Source: Craterostigma plantagineum (taxonomy: Eukaryota > Streptophyta > Magnoliopsida > Lamiales > Linderniaceae). From it: a stretch of 64,000 nucleotides of DNA. The stretch spans positions 124,001 to 188,000 of the forward strand of contig JAPQWV010000659.1 of the NCBI GenBank assembly GCA_027422505.1, read 5' to 3'. The notes under the pieces were generated by a model. That model saw only the letters and a list, made by a program, of their open reading frames with translations. It did no database searches and was not told where the DNA came from. Positions 47,847-61,100 of this stretch are shown here, piece after piece. The position numbers and the translations under genes are program-made. Positions within the stretch are counted from its first letter, which is position 1, and each line of letters begins with the position of its first letter.

Positions 47847-50282
47847 CTGTGTGTGTAATAAAGAATTTATTTTTTTATGAAAAAAAAATAAGAAAAGAAG
47901 CAATAATCCGGCGCTTTATCTGATGAGAGGAGACTAATTTATTACAGCATTGAAGGTGCAATTAAATGCTTACACCAAATGCCACCTTAAATCGCAAAGC
48001 CGACGAAAACAGCCCAAACCAAGGAAAAGAATTTTACCAAACGAGTGATAAAGTGAACATGTATCTATAATATACATATATATATGTTTGTTTTATTTGT
48101 TTATTTATTTTCTTGTTTAGGCAGAGAATAGGAAGACAACCCAAGAAGGATGGACAGCTATGAACCGACACTTATTCTGTTTTCATTTTGGTGTTTAACG
48201 TTAGAGGTGGTTTACCTTTACATACGCATTTATTTATATGTATGTGTCTTAGTGATTATAGATTGGATTTGTGGCCTGAAACTCGAGACATATGACAACA
48301 ATAGCGTCAAGCTATTTTAGACCAATAAATAACATGTGACGAATCTCATCGAATTACGCGTCGACTGCATTGAATGTTTGTGTATGTGTGTCGATGAGAT
48401 GAGATCTATTACACTTTTTGGAATAGTTTTCTTTACTTGCTATCATATGATACTTGTTAATATAAAGATTGGAAATAGCCCTCCTTTCTAAAAAAAAATA
48501 GTAATTCAAGAAGTGGGCCCCGTTAGAATGGATGTAAAAACACTAAGTAGAAAACTGATGTTGGATGAAATGTTGGGTCAACACCCGATCTAACACTCAA
48601 AGCGCACAGCGGAATAAGAATACTGAGTGATGAAAACTGATTGGCACGAGATGTAAAAGTTGTGCAGTAAGTCAGAAACTTGCTGCGTGCCTCAAGGCGC
48701 AAAATCCATTATAAAGATGGATTACAAAAGACTATAAATAGATAGTAAAAAACAAGCCTAGTGAAACTACGAATCAAATGATTCTGCAAACCTACAAAGT
48801 CTTTCGACATTTGAAAAGCTAGACTAAAAACAAACTCCCGTAATCTAAAATACTCGCTCAAAACTCGATATATTTTTCGCTCAACATGTCGCTCAAAAGT
48901 ACTCCATGATAGCACTCGAAAGTCTCCCGTGTAAGCCCCAACATAGCAGCTCGAAATCAACTCTTATATATAGATTTTGGCTCTCGTTTGAATCGGTAAA
49001 AGATCCCTTGAATATTTCCTCGAAGATCTCTCTAAATATAGTATATATTTAGTTCGAATCTTCTCACATAATTGGCTCATCTCTTATCTTCTATTTATGG
49101 TAACCGATTTACTGATTCTCCTTTGATATTCAGATCTTCTAATTATGGTAGTTGCTTGACTTGAACTCCAAGCATGCTATATTTAGTATGCTTCCTTCCA
49201 AAACTCGTTCAAGCTACTCCATACGCTTTCCACACGATTTTACTCGTTTTAGCACTTTACCACGTCCTGCATATCACTAAATAAATCGTCTAAAGAAATG
49301 TTAAACGGTTTTTTGAACATGAAAGATAAAATCGAATGTTGACCAATTCACAGACAACAATGTTGGCTGGAATGTTAGCTCGACATTGTCAATGCTGAGC
49401 TAGTCCACATTAACACAAGAATCTAGCTCGGCGGCTCATTTATCTTATCCTTTTTCTATCACATGAAGTTTCAATATTTTTGGCTTTTGTTGGATTCTCA
49501 TCGGCAGTTTCTTATCACGCTCATTACTATTTTAATGAGTTGGCTTGACACCCATGAAAATGACCTAATATATGCCTATTTTAATCACCATGATGGCGAT
49601 GTTCTCAAAATCCCATCAGCTATTGGACGATCCAGTTGGAGAAGAAGACGTCTAACCTAAAATTAACAAACAATTCTATTACATCAATCAATTCGAACCA
49701 TTTAATTAAACAAATTTGTCTCTGCATGAGCCCACGAACTTCTATTTGATTCCACATGCAATGTTATAAATAGGCCCTCGCTACTTCCATAATATAGAAG
49801 AACATAATATTTGAATAGAAACATCACAAGTATTTTCCTATGGAAACGTGGCTAGCTACTCTGTTTAAACAAGATAATCAGAGACAACTGAATAAATATA
49901 TAATGATAATGCAAATGGGGGTTTCCTTTTATTAATTCTTAGACGACATCGAGGGTTCCCTCTTAGATTGAAATCAATATTTATTTTTGTTTTGGAGAGG
50001 ATTAGTGGTGTTGAACTGAAGTTAGGTGTAATAATCGTTGCCAATGGATTCAAAATCGAATGATTGAGCTATTACTTATTGTCATTATTTTTTCTTTGGA
50101 CCATTCGTTGAATTGATATCGACACTAACTATTGCTTGACTAAGTTGTCTTAACTTTTTATAGGGTCAATCACCTTCTTGGTAGCAACCATTGCAATGCC
50201 AATAATTGATTAATACAACCATAAATAAAGAAGAGTTAGATGGAAAAAACCACTTAATAAGTTATATTTAATAGTACTGATT
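47847..50282. other. AT-rich intergenic DNA
   Basis: The largest gene-free stretch of the right half. A few short frames (up to 83 codons) show no domain. The segment near 48570-49450 reads less AT-rich and could be an old long-terminal-repeat remnant, but I could not find paired ends. Confidence 0.5.
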
Positions 50283-50306
50283 GGCTTGGGCAAGATCTTC
50301 ATAATA

Positions 50307-50337
50307 TGGGCCACCATGGCCCATATTGAAAAGCCCA
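50307..50337 (+). promoter_or_regulatory. Site II (TGGGCC) element cluster upstream of HESPERIN
   Basis: TGGGCC, GGCCCA and AGCCCA occur within 31 bases, about 300 bases upstream of the start codon. Such TCP-bound site II motifs mark promoters of housekeeping and growth-linked plant genes. Confidence 0.45.
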
Positions 50338-50627
50338 ATCCAATTCCGTCTACAGTGCGCGTGAGTCTCACGTGCAGGGCATGAAATAGAACTACTAAGC
50401 TGTTCATCACCGTCGCCGAGCAACTGAGATAAAGTTCGTCTTTTTACTATCGGTTAATTGCATAGGCAATGTTGAGGCACCCTTTCTTGGTGGTACCTCA
50501 ATTAAGGTATTAATATTTTTCTTTTTGTTTTTTGCTTTCAGGAATTTGTTTATGAATTAAGATGAATCTATGCTCGCGCTCGTTTGTGATTTCGTAAATG
50601 ACTTGCAGAGTAGCTTGTTGCAGAAAG

Positions 50628-52636
50628 ATGAGTACGTCGCTTCCTTCGCCACTTTGTCGAAAGTTTGTGCCGATTGAGCAGAAGGAAATTACCTCAATCA
50701 GTAGACCTGATGGTCTGTGCTCTCTGCTATTTGATTTGAATTCTAGTTTCCCTTCATCCTTCTTTTTTTTTTTTCTCTGGTTAGATCTGATTTCCAATGG
50801 CTGCTGAAGATTTCAGTGTTTTTTCATACAGGGTTCAAATTCAGCCTTGTATCTTATAATATTTTGGCGCAGGTAATTGTGGATGTTAACTGTGCAGCTC
50901 AGTTATCTCTGTTGGTCTGCAAAGGACTTATAGTTCTATGATTATATTATATCTGTTAACTTCTTTGGCTAATTGGTACAATTTCAGGCGTATGTGAAGA
51001 GTGCATATTTTACTCACTCACCTGCTCCTTGTCTCAAGTAAGCTTTATGTCGTCAAATACATGATATTTCTCAAAGTTACCATTTTTCTTCTGTGAAGTT
51101 GGAGATTGGCATGTAATATTTTTATATTATTTGCATCTGCAAAATATGTTTCTAGGTGGAAAGCTCGTTCCCAATCCGTTTTAACAGTTCTTAAGGGCCT
51201 CGAAGCAGATTTCTTTTGTCTGCAGGTTTCTTTTTCGAATTTGTCCTGAAATTTTTTATCGACTTTAACCTTGATATTCTACACGTATATTTTCTCTCTG
51301 GCGTGGTGTCAACAAATGTTTGATATAAACCAGGAAGTAGACGAGTATGATGCATTTTATAAGAAGAACATGGAGAACCTTGGCTATTCGAGTATCTACG
51401 TTCAAAGAACCGGGAGAAAACGCGATGGATGTGGAATTTTTTATAAGCCGAAAAGGTTTGCTAGCTTCTCTTCTTTCCACACGAATACAAACTTTACTCT
51501 CTTTGCCTTCACCTGTTACGGCCATGATCAGAAACATTTCAGAATCTTCATACAACATCGACTGTTAAACTCTCTGAATGCCTTTAATTTTTTAAGGCAT
51601 ACTTATCAGTTCTTTCTGAAATCCTAATTAGTGCAGAGTTGGTTATAGAAGAGAAATTATACTACAATGATTTAGTGGACCATCAAGCTGCAGACGAAAT
51701 CGAGCATTCGCCCACTGATGTGAGTGAAAAAGAAGCAAATTCTGGTATCCATCCTTCTTTCTTAAATGAGGCCATGATTCAGTTCGACTATTCAATCCGC
51801 GTTAGATGATTCCTAGCCGCTTTCATTGAGCCTCCTCGAGGCTAATGTCAAAATTTTCTTCTTTTTTTTTTTAAAAAAATTTTTTTTTTCAGGCTCAGAG
51901 TGCAAAGATAATGAAAGCGCTCACGGAGATCCCAACGACCATCGTGTAAGATTAAAGCGCGACTGCGTTGGAATCATGGCTGCACTCAGGCTCAAGAATC
52001 CTTCCTCTCATCACATCACCATCATCGCCAACACTCACATTTACTGGTAAGAAAAGCTTTGCCCATCAACGACATCAGTTTTTACGAACGAATAATCCTT
52101 TCGAAAAACTGATATAGGGATCCAGAATGGGCCGACGTGAAGATAGCGCAAGCTAAGTACCTTCTTTCACGCCTATCCAACTTCAAGAACAAAGTTTCAT
52201 CACAATTCGACTGCACCCCTTCATTAATAGTTGCCGGCGACTTCAACTCTGTCCCTGGCGACCCCGTAAGTCTTGTAAAGTTTGCGCCTTTCTTCTGTTA
52301 AATTGAAGCGCAAATGAAGTTTCTTTTTATTTCATTTAGGTGTATCAATATTTGGTCTCGTCGGGCGCTGAATTGGCTGATGAGTTGCCTATTATTCAAT
52401 TGTCGAGCGTTTACGCCTCGACTAGAGGAGAGCCCGAGTTTACTAACTTTACGCCTGGGTTTACGGGCACGCTCGACTATATATTATTCTCGCCTTTCGT
52501 AGGCATCAAACCTATTAGCTATCTCGACTTGCCCGAGAGAGAATCCGCCGATGTAGGCGGCGGTTTGCCGAATTATTTTCACCCTAGCGATCATTTACCG
52601 ATCGGAGCCGAGTTTGTAGTTGAGGAGGCTTTCTAA
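50628..52636 (+). CDS. HESP: HESPERIN/CCR4d-type poly(A)-specific nuclease
   Basis: Endonuclease-exonuclease-phosphatase fold deadenylase. The Arabidopsis relative HESPERIN (CCR4 homologue 4, At1g31500) has deadenylase activity linked to the circadian clock. Nine exons: 50628-50712, 50832-50872, 50988-51037, 51156-51225, 51334-51455, 51632-51744, 51893-52046, 52118-52265 and 52340-52636, in phase, 359 residues. Key parts are FKFSLVSYNILAQ, the magnesium ligand Glu in CLQEVDEYD, KRDGCGIFYK, the ANTHIYW His, AGDFNSVPGDP, and the final catalytic Asp-His in HPSDHLPIGAEF. The start is chosen at MSTSLPS. An in-frame ATG at 50598 is possible, but a splice acceptor-like CAG lies between them. It appears intact. 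Confidence 0.9.
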
Positions 52637-53100
52637 AAAAAGTTTCTTGGAATTTTATTTATAATTTTTCTATTATTAATTTTTTTTTTGGAGGAAGATG
52701 TTCGATTTTTTGGGAATCAGGGAAAAATTATGGATTAATTTCTGCCTTTGTAATCTACATTTGCCGGTTGAAATCGTCTCTTCCACAATTTCTGTCCCAC
52801 TTTGTTAAAATTTGTATAATTATCTAAAAATATATGATATGAATATCAAATTGAGCATCATAAAATAAGGAATAAACTAGTTGTGTTTATTTATTTTTGA
52901 TCTTACGGTGATAATGGTTTTATGATATGGTGGAATATAGAATAAAAGGAGTTAATAAAAAATAAATAAAATTTCTGAACATCAGGATTTAAAATTCAAC
53001 GCATCAGATTATTTGAACATATATGGGGACAGTGATTCATGCGCTACATTTGCATATAATTGTTTGTGGTTAGGTTATTTTGAACGATAAATGCATTATT

Positions 53101-53179
53101 TGGGCCGACAAATTGTAATCTTGTTGGGCCGCTTTGATATCGTATTGGGCCTTCAGAATTGAGCCTAACTATTTGGGCC
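53101..53179 (+). promoter_or_regulatory. Site II (TGGGCC) cluster upstream of OST4
   Basis: Four T(T)GGGCC motifs (about 53101, 53125, 53146 and 53174) within 80 bases, about 50-100 bases before the probable transcript start. This is the arrangement typical of ribosomal and other constitutively expressed plant genes. Confidence 0.55.
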
Positions 53180-53485
53180 TGATTACATTGTCCCTACCCT
53201 TTGACAAATAGAACTGTTTGCTAGGATTTGTATATAATCGGTAGATTTCTCCGACGGCAGACGATTGCTTAGCTTACTGATCGGAGAGACTCCGTTTGTC
53301 AGAAAATTCTGCCGTTTCCACCGTAAGTTTAAGCAAGTTCTTCATTTTTGTTCTTTTTCCAGAGCTCTTATTGAGTTGCAGTTTTCATTTAGTGCTGGTA
53401 AATGGTAATGATAAGCTGATTTTCCTTATTATATTGGATCTTTGATTACTCTGGGTTTATATTTCTTTTTGCTCTATTTTAACAG

Positions 53486-53599
53486 ATGATTGACGATCAG
53501 GGCTTGGGTGTGTTAGCCAACTTGCTGGGAATCTTTATATTTGCTCTGGTGATTGCGTATCATTATGTGACGGCGGATCCAAAGTACGAGGGTAACTAA
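53486..53599 (+). CDS. OST4: OST4, oligosaccharyltransferase subunit 4
   Basis: A 37-residue protein, too short for usual gene-length cut-offs. It reads [19 protein letters not shown] (19 residues), then [18 protein letters not shown]. This matches plant OST4 (about 37 residues) nearly residue for residue. OST4 is a one-helix endoplasmic reticulum membrane subunit that bridges STT3 to the other subunits of the N-glycosylation complex. The helix covers about residues 8-27. The ATG follows directly after a splice acceptor (TTAACAG), so the leader has an intron, with the first leader exon near 53240-53330. Site II elements lie upstream. Confidence 0.92.
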   Translation: MIDDQGLGVLANLLGIFIFALVIAYHYVTADPKYEGN

Positions 53600-54095
53600 T
53601 TTGCTTCTAATGCCAACCTTTGAAGAATCGAAATCTAATATGTCATGTTTGTGTTATATCAGAATTAGGTTACACCTTGTGCGATGTTTTATTACCAGAT
53701 AATTGTTTTCTTGTGACTGTTAAACCATGGCTTATCATGTTCTGAAAAGAGAATACATTATTAAGTTTCATGAGCATTTTGCTTCTGCTTTCTCCCCATT
53801 TTTGATGCATTAACTAACACTCTTTAGGGTCGTTGCAATTTGGCTGCATTTCGCTCCTTCCTTTGTTTTTTTAGGCTGTCCTTATCTTAGTACGTCGTAG
53901 TATTGTTAGTGTAGGCTTTGGAGCTTCTTATGATGAAGACTATAACCACATATTGTCATACTCTATTGCCTTTACACGTAACCGAAATATGCGCACATCA
54001 CAAGTGTTCACTTCTTCACATAACTTGCACGGCCAGCTTCACAATTATTCTTATATATATACACATACACATTACATAAGTAGAGATACACATCA

Positions 54096-55751
54096 TTATT
54101 TGCTTCTTGGTGTGGCAGCAACTGCAGCACTCTTACACCCAAACCCTCCCATCTCTCTCCTCCCTCTTGACTGATACCCGACATTCTTCCCCGATTTAGG
54201 AGACAGCGGCCAATGCCCATGAGTCACAGCCATGTCCTTCAACTCTTGCAAGAACTCAAGAGTTTGTATGATCTCGGGCATCTTGGGCCTATCTTTGGGG
54301 TTCAAGCTCACACATTTTTGTGCTAGTAGGCCCATTTCCTTAGCCCCTTTCACGGAGTACTGACCCGAAAGCCTCGGGTCGACTATGCAGCGTAGTCTTC
54401 TGCTGCTTGTTAAGTACGGTTGGGTCCAATCGACTAAGTTCTGTTGACCCTTTGGCCTTTTCTTGTCCACTGCCCTCCTGCCCGTTAGTAGTTCTAGGAG
54501 AACCACACCGAAACTGTAGACGTCGCTCTTTGTGGTTAGATGACCTGCTTAGTTTTAACATTTGACGTGATTATGCATACAAGTGATGTATGTAAATATA
54601 TAGATATACCCATATAGTATAGGAGGATAGAAATTTACCTGTGCTGACATATTCAGGGGCAGCGTAGCCATAGGTTCCCATGACCCGAGTGGTGACGTGG
54701 GATTCCGATCCTTCAGGTCCCATCTTTGCTAGTCCAAAATCTGATAGTTTCGCATTGAAATCCTATAAAAGAGACCGAATAATTTTAGGTTTTTGATTGA
54801 ATTTTTTATGTGCAGAAGCTCTGTTTTAAGCCTAACACACTCACAGAATCTAGTAAGATGTTAGAAGTCTTGAAATCCCTGTATATGACAGGTGTCTCAG
54901 CACAGTGCAAGAATGCAACTCCCTTAGCTGCGCCAGTTGCAATCTTCAATCTTGTTGCCCATGGAAGTGATATTGACAACCCTGTTTTTTTTTTATATAT
55001 AAAAAAAATCAAATCTTTGGTCAATTTAAAACTTAAATAGAAAAAATTCAAGCAAAACACTATCTCTTACTCTTGAACAAATGATTCTCCAAGCTTCCTC
55101 TAGGCATGAACTCATAGACAAGAAGCCTCTCTTCATCTTCGCAGCAGTAGCCTATCAACTTAACCAAATTCGGATGCCTCAACTGCCCGAGAAATATCAC
55201 CTCGGCCTTCGAAAAGAGGACAAATTCATTACAATCGGACAATTCACACAGCACATAAACAAACGCATGTTAAAACACTTACGAGCCATTCTCTGTGTCC
55301 TTGCAACCCTTCAATGTCAAGGGAGCTTCACAGCAACAGCTTGAGCCCTCAAGCCAGCCCTCAAACTCTCATCTACGTATCCCTTATAAACCCTCCCAAA
55401 ACCACCCTCGCCCAGCAAGAAGTTGCCCGAAAAATTCTGAGTAACTCCCTTCAGTTCACTCACCTGAAAATCGTACAAATCCCCGCCGAAAGACTGGGCA
55501 AGATCCTCAGTAAGCCTTGCCGAGGAAGAGCGGCTGACGTCAGAGAAAGAATGGAGCTTTCGAAAGGAAGGAATTGGTGCTATGTTCTTGGAGAACTCTG
55601 ACTTTGATGGCCTGCATTTGCTGAAGCTTCTGAATATTACGTGGTCGTCTGAGGAACAACATTTAGATATCGCCAAGGGTTTCCATCTGAGTTGCTGTGA
55701 TGCTGATGACGCCGGCGCATGCGACGACTTGGGCTTTGTGTTGTTCTTCAT
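54096..55751 (-). CDS. RLCK subfamily VII (RIPK/PBL-like) cytoplasmic kinase, frameshifted
   Basis: Exons on the minus strand are 55751-55283, 55206-55071, 54981-54845, 54762-54639 and 54544-54096. Domain order: Ser-rich N-terminus, linker [19 protein letters not shown], glycine loop [12 protein letters not shown], catalytic Lys in AVAVK, loop [14 protein letters not shown] (RD kinase), DFGLAKMG, and [12 protein letters not shown], ending with a Ser/Arg-rich tail. This group relays signals from immune receptors. No N-terminal glycine for myristoylation is seen. Just after AVAVKL one extra base in a C-run (plus strand 55321-55323) shifts the frame. Removing it restores [14 protein letters not shown] and joins exon 2 in phase, for 437 residues. 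A sequencing or assembly indel is more likely than true loss, because all other exons are clean. Confidence 0.87.
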
Positions 55752-55769
55752 TGTAGTTTGTATTTTACA

Positions 55770-55771
<2 letters not shown>

Positions 55772-55811
<40 letters not shown>
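55772..55811. repeat. (TG)n microsatellite
   Basis: About twenty TG units, lying in the leader of the RLCK gene, where they read as (CA)n on its coding strand, 21 bases before the ATG. Confidence 0.9.
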
Positions 55812-55815
<4 letters not shown>

Positions 55816-56110
55816 TTGAGATTTTGAGGAGTGGGGTGTCTGTGGATTAGTGGTTGTTTATATATTCCTTGGTTTATTATTAAAATCGCAATAGAATTGT
55901 TTGGATGGGGCTAATAGGGGAGAGTAAGGACATTATTTCTTTAACTACTCCAACCACTCTACTAAATAGGTGCTTATTATTATAATCGTTATTTAATTCC
56001 GTCGTAATCCTTTTCTTCTGTTTTTAATAATGTGCGGTTAGCTTGTACGTGTAAATGGATTGTGAAGTAAATACGTACTTACACACGTACTTTAATATTC
56101 TTTTTTTTTT

Positions 56111-56156
<46 letters not shown>

Positions 56157-57276
56157 ACAATAGAATGAATGTCTGTCTACATGCGGAAAATTGTCAAGGT
56201 TGTATTTATTGGGAAGTGTGGTCAGATGTGGTGACTTTCTAACACAAACGACCATTGAGATAATATAGTGATTGGCATGTAATTAATTTTTAATTAGAGG
56301 ATAATAATCATTCGAGGATGTCTTATACTATATAAGTCTTGAGACTTTCGACGTGTAAGATGATTAGTAGCCGTTAGACCATTACTCTGCAGTTGTTTGA
56401 TGATGTTACTCTTCTCCGAGGCAGTTTATATAATACACACACACACATATTTATATATCGCTATCTATTATGAAAGAACGATAGCATCAGTTAATCACAT
56501 CTGATTTCATGAAGCAAAGCATGATTAGTATCCGAGCGTTTTTATATGGCCTGTGATATTCTGGGAGTATTTAATTTTCTTTGTTAATTAATCATGGCCA
56601 AGAGACTGTACCTTGATGGGAATTTTCAAGCGATAGCATCCACGATTTTATAATTTAAGTTTACAATTTATATAACTATATTATTATATAGTTATTACAT
56701 GGTGCTTGATGATATTATCTTGGGAGTTGTTAGGACTTAGGAGAATGAGGCAAGAAGTGACGTTCGTATCTTTAAGTGCATGGTTGAGACTTTCCTGCTC
56801 CATCACAACTACTATTTCATTTCTTGGATGCTTTAATCATTCCAATATTTAATCAAAGAGAATAAAATAAAATTGGTAATCGTCGTCAGAGAATGTTTGT
56901 AATTTCAAACATAGAATAAGATCTCATCATCTTTTTTCTTTATTTGTTTCTATAATATTTGGAATGGTTCAGACAATCTCAAATCTTGTGTAACAAGGTG
57001 GGATTTCCTTTTTTCGGTTTATTTACTTCATTGGTGACCCCATTGATGTTTTCAGAGATAAAGACCAAAGATATTCAGTCCATATACTACAAACTTGAGC
57101 TCACCAAATCAATATTTTACTACATAACGCGAAAGATACATTAAACTCCGTTCATTCATATTGTATTTATGGATTTAATTGATGTAAGGTAACTGTAATT
57201 CAGTAAGTTTCAATCATATCAATAAGCTAATAATAGAAATAGATAATAACAGTAAATGAGATCTCATCTTCACTTC
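55812..57276. other. AT-rich intergenic DNA
   Basis: A TA microsatellite lies at about 56114-56151. No gene is seen. Confidence 0.5.
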
Positions 57277-57588
57277 TCATTCTTCTTGTCTTCGTCTTCT
57301 TCCCTTGGCAGCAGCGAAAGCAATACTCTTTTTCTTCGTAATTTCGGTAATTGCTTTCTCATGTTCTTTCATGGCTTCAACCACCATTTTCTTCTGTTGT
57401 TTCCATGGAAAGAAACAATCTTCGTCGTAGATATTATTTACCAGCCCATAATCTCCGTAATAAACATCCTTCCCAGCATCTCCTTCGCCAACTTTCTTAC
57501 CATTATTCTCATGAATATCTTCTTTTCTTTTGCATCTTTGCCAAAGCCAGAATAATCTCGACCTTGCAGAAGATCGTGATTCATCCAT
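57277..57588 (-). CDS. Small charged protein, unknown
   Basis: A single-exon frame of 103 residues that I do not recognise. It is rich in Lys, Glu and Arg, with a basic start (MDESRSSARSRLFWLWQRCK), a Tyr/Asp-rich middle (DVYYGDYGLVNNIYDED), and a helical basic end (VVEAMKEHEKAITEITKKK). It has no membrane segment and no known domain. A TATA-like box 40 bases upstream supports transcription. The complementary frame on the plus strand (57256-57555) is probably a shadow. Confidence 0.45.
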   Translation of the reverse strand: MDESRSSARSRLFWLWQRCKRKEDIHENNGKKVGEGDAGKDVYYGDYGLVNNIYDEDCFFPWKQQKKMVVEAMKEHEKAITEITKKKSIAFAAAKGRRRRQEE

Positions 57589-57627
57589 GAAAAAATAAAA
57601 TGTATATATTTTGTTTCGATGTAGTAA

Positions 57628-57636
57628 TTATATATA
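57628..57636 (-). promoter_or_regulatory. TATA box of the small charged-protein gene
   Basis: CTATATATAA on the minus strand, about 40 bases upstream of the ATG at 57588. Confidence 0.4.
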
Positions 57637-57639
57637 GAG

Positions 57640-58143
57640 GTGGTGCGTTTTTTGTTTTGAGCGTATGCATCAAAAAATTCACACCTATACGATGTGAATA
57701 TTTATTGTGCACAGCTGTTTTTATTCCCATATAATTAAAATAGGCTCATTCACCCTCTTATTTTCGTTTTCCTTCATTCTAAAATTAATATGTAGAGCTA
57801 GAAACCTAATATTTTTCTTGGAGCAATTAATTAACCTATTAGCATGTAATAAATCGAAACATCTTCACCTAGTTTACTATTATAGTAGGCTCGAAATCAA
57901 CCTCCCAAAGCAACATAATCGAAACAAAAAGATGAGCGTTTTCAAGTTTTCGGCCGTACTAACGACTTGGAAATTGAAATATTACATAAAATGTGACGAC
58001 AATTACAAGCGGAGAATACTCAAGTCTCTGATATTTCATTTACAGTTCATATTCAACCAACGGGCAATAAGAAATTTAAAATATGCTTTTCTCAACACGA
58101 TTGCAGTTGGATAATAATGCACGGATTGATCACTTACTTTGCA
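57640..58143. other. Spacer upstream of the small gene and downstream of FEI
   Basis: A 135-codon plus-strand frame (57707-58114) has random composition and no domain. I see no supportable gene. Confidence 0.5.
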
Positions 58144-61100
58144 CTATACGTTTCCCGAATCTGAATTTGAGTCGTAGAAATCACTAGGGCACGGAGTCAT
58201 CACTTCGGATTCGAGAATTTGAACCACCCTATGCATAGTGGGTCGATCTTCAGTGGTTGAAGAAACGCATTGTATGGCGATTGAAAGTAAGGCATCGAGG
58301 GTTTCCAGCTCCACTCCTTCGCAGTGTGGGTCGAGTATTTCTCGCTGTCTGCTTTCGGCGACTAAGTAATTTAACTGCAGAAAATATAAAATCGAACATG
58401 GGTATCTTACTATAAGGATAGTTATTGCTTTTTAAAGAGTAGCAGCACATTGAGATGGTTATAAAAAAAGACGAATAGAACAGAGAAGGCCATACCCATC
58501 CAACAATGTTGAGGCCCCTCTCGATGAAAGAATTATCGGTAGGCCGTTTTCCACTTATGATTTCAAGAACCAAAACCCCAAAACTGTAAACATCGGTTTT
58601 CTCCGTAGCTCTGCCGCTCTGCATATACTCTGCACAAAATTTATTTTGGAGGTCAGCATTGGACAAGTATTGCTGCTCGAATGTGCTAAAGACAAGATAA
58701 GGGGTAATACTAGTCGTTCGTTGGACTTACCAGGAGCTAGGTAACCAAATGTGCCCGCAACTATTGTTGTTATGTGGGATTCCTCATCCTCCAGCAATTT
58801 AGCAAGTCCAAAGTCGGAGACTCGTGCATTGAAATACCCATCAAGCAATATGTTGCTTGCCTTGATATCACGGTGGATGATTCGAGGCGAACAGTCATGA
58901 TGCAGATAGGCAAGGCCTTTTGCAGCTCCCATGATGACATTTAAACGAGCATCCCAATCTAGCTGCTCTGCTTTCTCTGCGTAAACGATAGAGACCAGCG
59001 CTCAGAATATATCTACCAGAAATGAAGGACAAAAAAAATCAATAAACGAATTCCTCACCATGAAGAGCTTCATCGAGGCTGCCTCCTGATAGGAAATCGT
59101 ATATCAATAATTTGGATGTCGGAGAATTGCAATATCCTCGGAGGTTAACCAGGTATCTGTGTTTGATGCTTCCAAGAATTTCAAGCTCTCGTTCGAAACA
59201 ACGGTCGAAACTCTCATGTTTCTTCATAATTCTTTTCAAGGCAAACATATTGCCGTCATCCATTGTGAGTTTGTACACTGTGCCAAAGCCTCCAGCACCA
59301 ATTATATGCTCTTCATTTAAACTCTCCAATTTCCTGATAACATCCTTTGAGGAGTAAGGCAGGTCTCCATGGAACATTACAATTGAGGCTCCTGCAAGTA
59401 ACATTAAAACAGAAAAAACTCATACGATGCAAAAGTCCAGGCTGGCCTGATCAAATAATAGATGGAAGAAACAGAAATTATGAGCCTATAAGTGTAAGAT
59501 GCGTACCTCCACTCACATCAACAGCAAGGCCTTTGGCATCGTTCTTACCAAGCCTTTTGTATAGGTAACAGCCCCAGAAACACATAAGTGCAACCAGAAG
59601 CAATGCACCGACAGTGGCTACTGCACTGACAAAAAGCCTCCCGGAATTCTTTTTCGCCTGTAATGGGTCTACAATTACAACATTGATTAGGGTTAGTACT
59701 ATTAATGTTACACATAATCGCACTGCAGTATGGTAATTTAGATATAAAAAGGAACTCAGAGTCTTTGGGGTAATTACTTCTGCACAGCAATTAATGAGTA
59801 TATCAACCAACAACTCATAGATTCTTTGCATATTCAGATGGATCAGACTGTCCAGAGAGTCATTATTGATCTATACCAATTTCAAGAGTGATGGGAAATT
59901 TTTTCTGCCAAAAACGTTACCTGAATGACTAGGGTGTGACCCTGAAGGATCACCCTTGCATGCTTGGATTTGCTTGCCACACAACTCAAGATTACCGACA
60001 AAGCTAAAAGCAAGGCAGTTAATCAGGAATGGAATTTAGAATTTGAAGCGTAAGAATGGGGGTAGAATTTAGAAAGAAGAATGGAACTGTTCAATCATAT
60101 TATGTAAAGGGAAAGAGGAACAAGATTTTCCCAAAAAGGAACATCAGTAATGATGTATCACTTACGAATCATTTTGAAAGTTTGCAAGAACACCATCAGT
60201 AGGTATAGGTCCCGCCAAAAAGTTTGTCGATACGTTGCTTCAAATATGACAGGATGTACTGAATTAGAGCAATGAAGTAATAATGCAAATAAGGAAAGCC
60301 GATTCGCTACTCACAAACTTGAGAGCTTGGTTAGCTTCCCAAGTGAAGCAGGAATGTTTCCACTGAGAGAGTTGCTAGAGAGATCCCTGACATAGTAGTG
60401 CATGATAAAATGTTAACTGAGACATTTCGGCGCTGTCCAAAAATGAATTGCTGAACATGTACATAAAGAAACAATATTTGCAAAATACTGATTGCACATT
60501 TACAGAAAATGTTATACTGATAAAACTGTTGTTCTCAACGAGTAACTTGAGTAGGTTCCCAATTTAATTCACGTACAAACAAAGATATATTTGCCAGCTA
60601 CCAAATCTTCATATTTTCCACCTATCATATATTTCATAACAAATAACAGAAAATTTCGAACTATCTAATTACTGTAGCACTGACAATTATTAGCAGGTCC
60701 AAAAGTTACTTACAGTTTCTCCAGCCGAGAAAGGTTTCCCAGTTCATTAGGAATCACTCCACTAAAGTAGTTACCTTGCAAGTAGCTGTATAAATGGTAA
60801 TTGTGTCAGTATTGACGCAACTTACACAATTGTGCTCCTCAAAACAAGCAAACACTATCACAAACTTCCATTCCAAAGATCATGCTTTAAAATTTCCAGA
60901 AGTTTTATCAGCATCAGAGCCAGTTGCTTACAGTGACTGTAACTGTGTGCAGTTCCCCAACTCTGGTGGTATGGCGCCATATAAATTATTGTCATGAAGA
61001 GCTCTATAAACAAGTAATCACATAAGCTTCAGTAATATAGTGGATGCCAGAAAGAAGAAATTTAAGTTCCATACAGAAATTGCAGCTGGTCAAGCTTCCC

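Noticed and set aside
48570..49450. Possible solo long terminal repeat
   Set aside because: It has somewhat different composition, but I found neither matching TG...CA ends nor a flanking duplication.
57707..58114. 135-codon plus-strand open frame
   Set aside because: Composition looks random, there is no domain or splice partner, and the AT-rich context makes such frames likely by chance.
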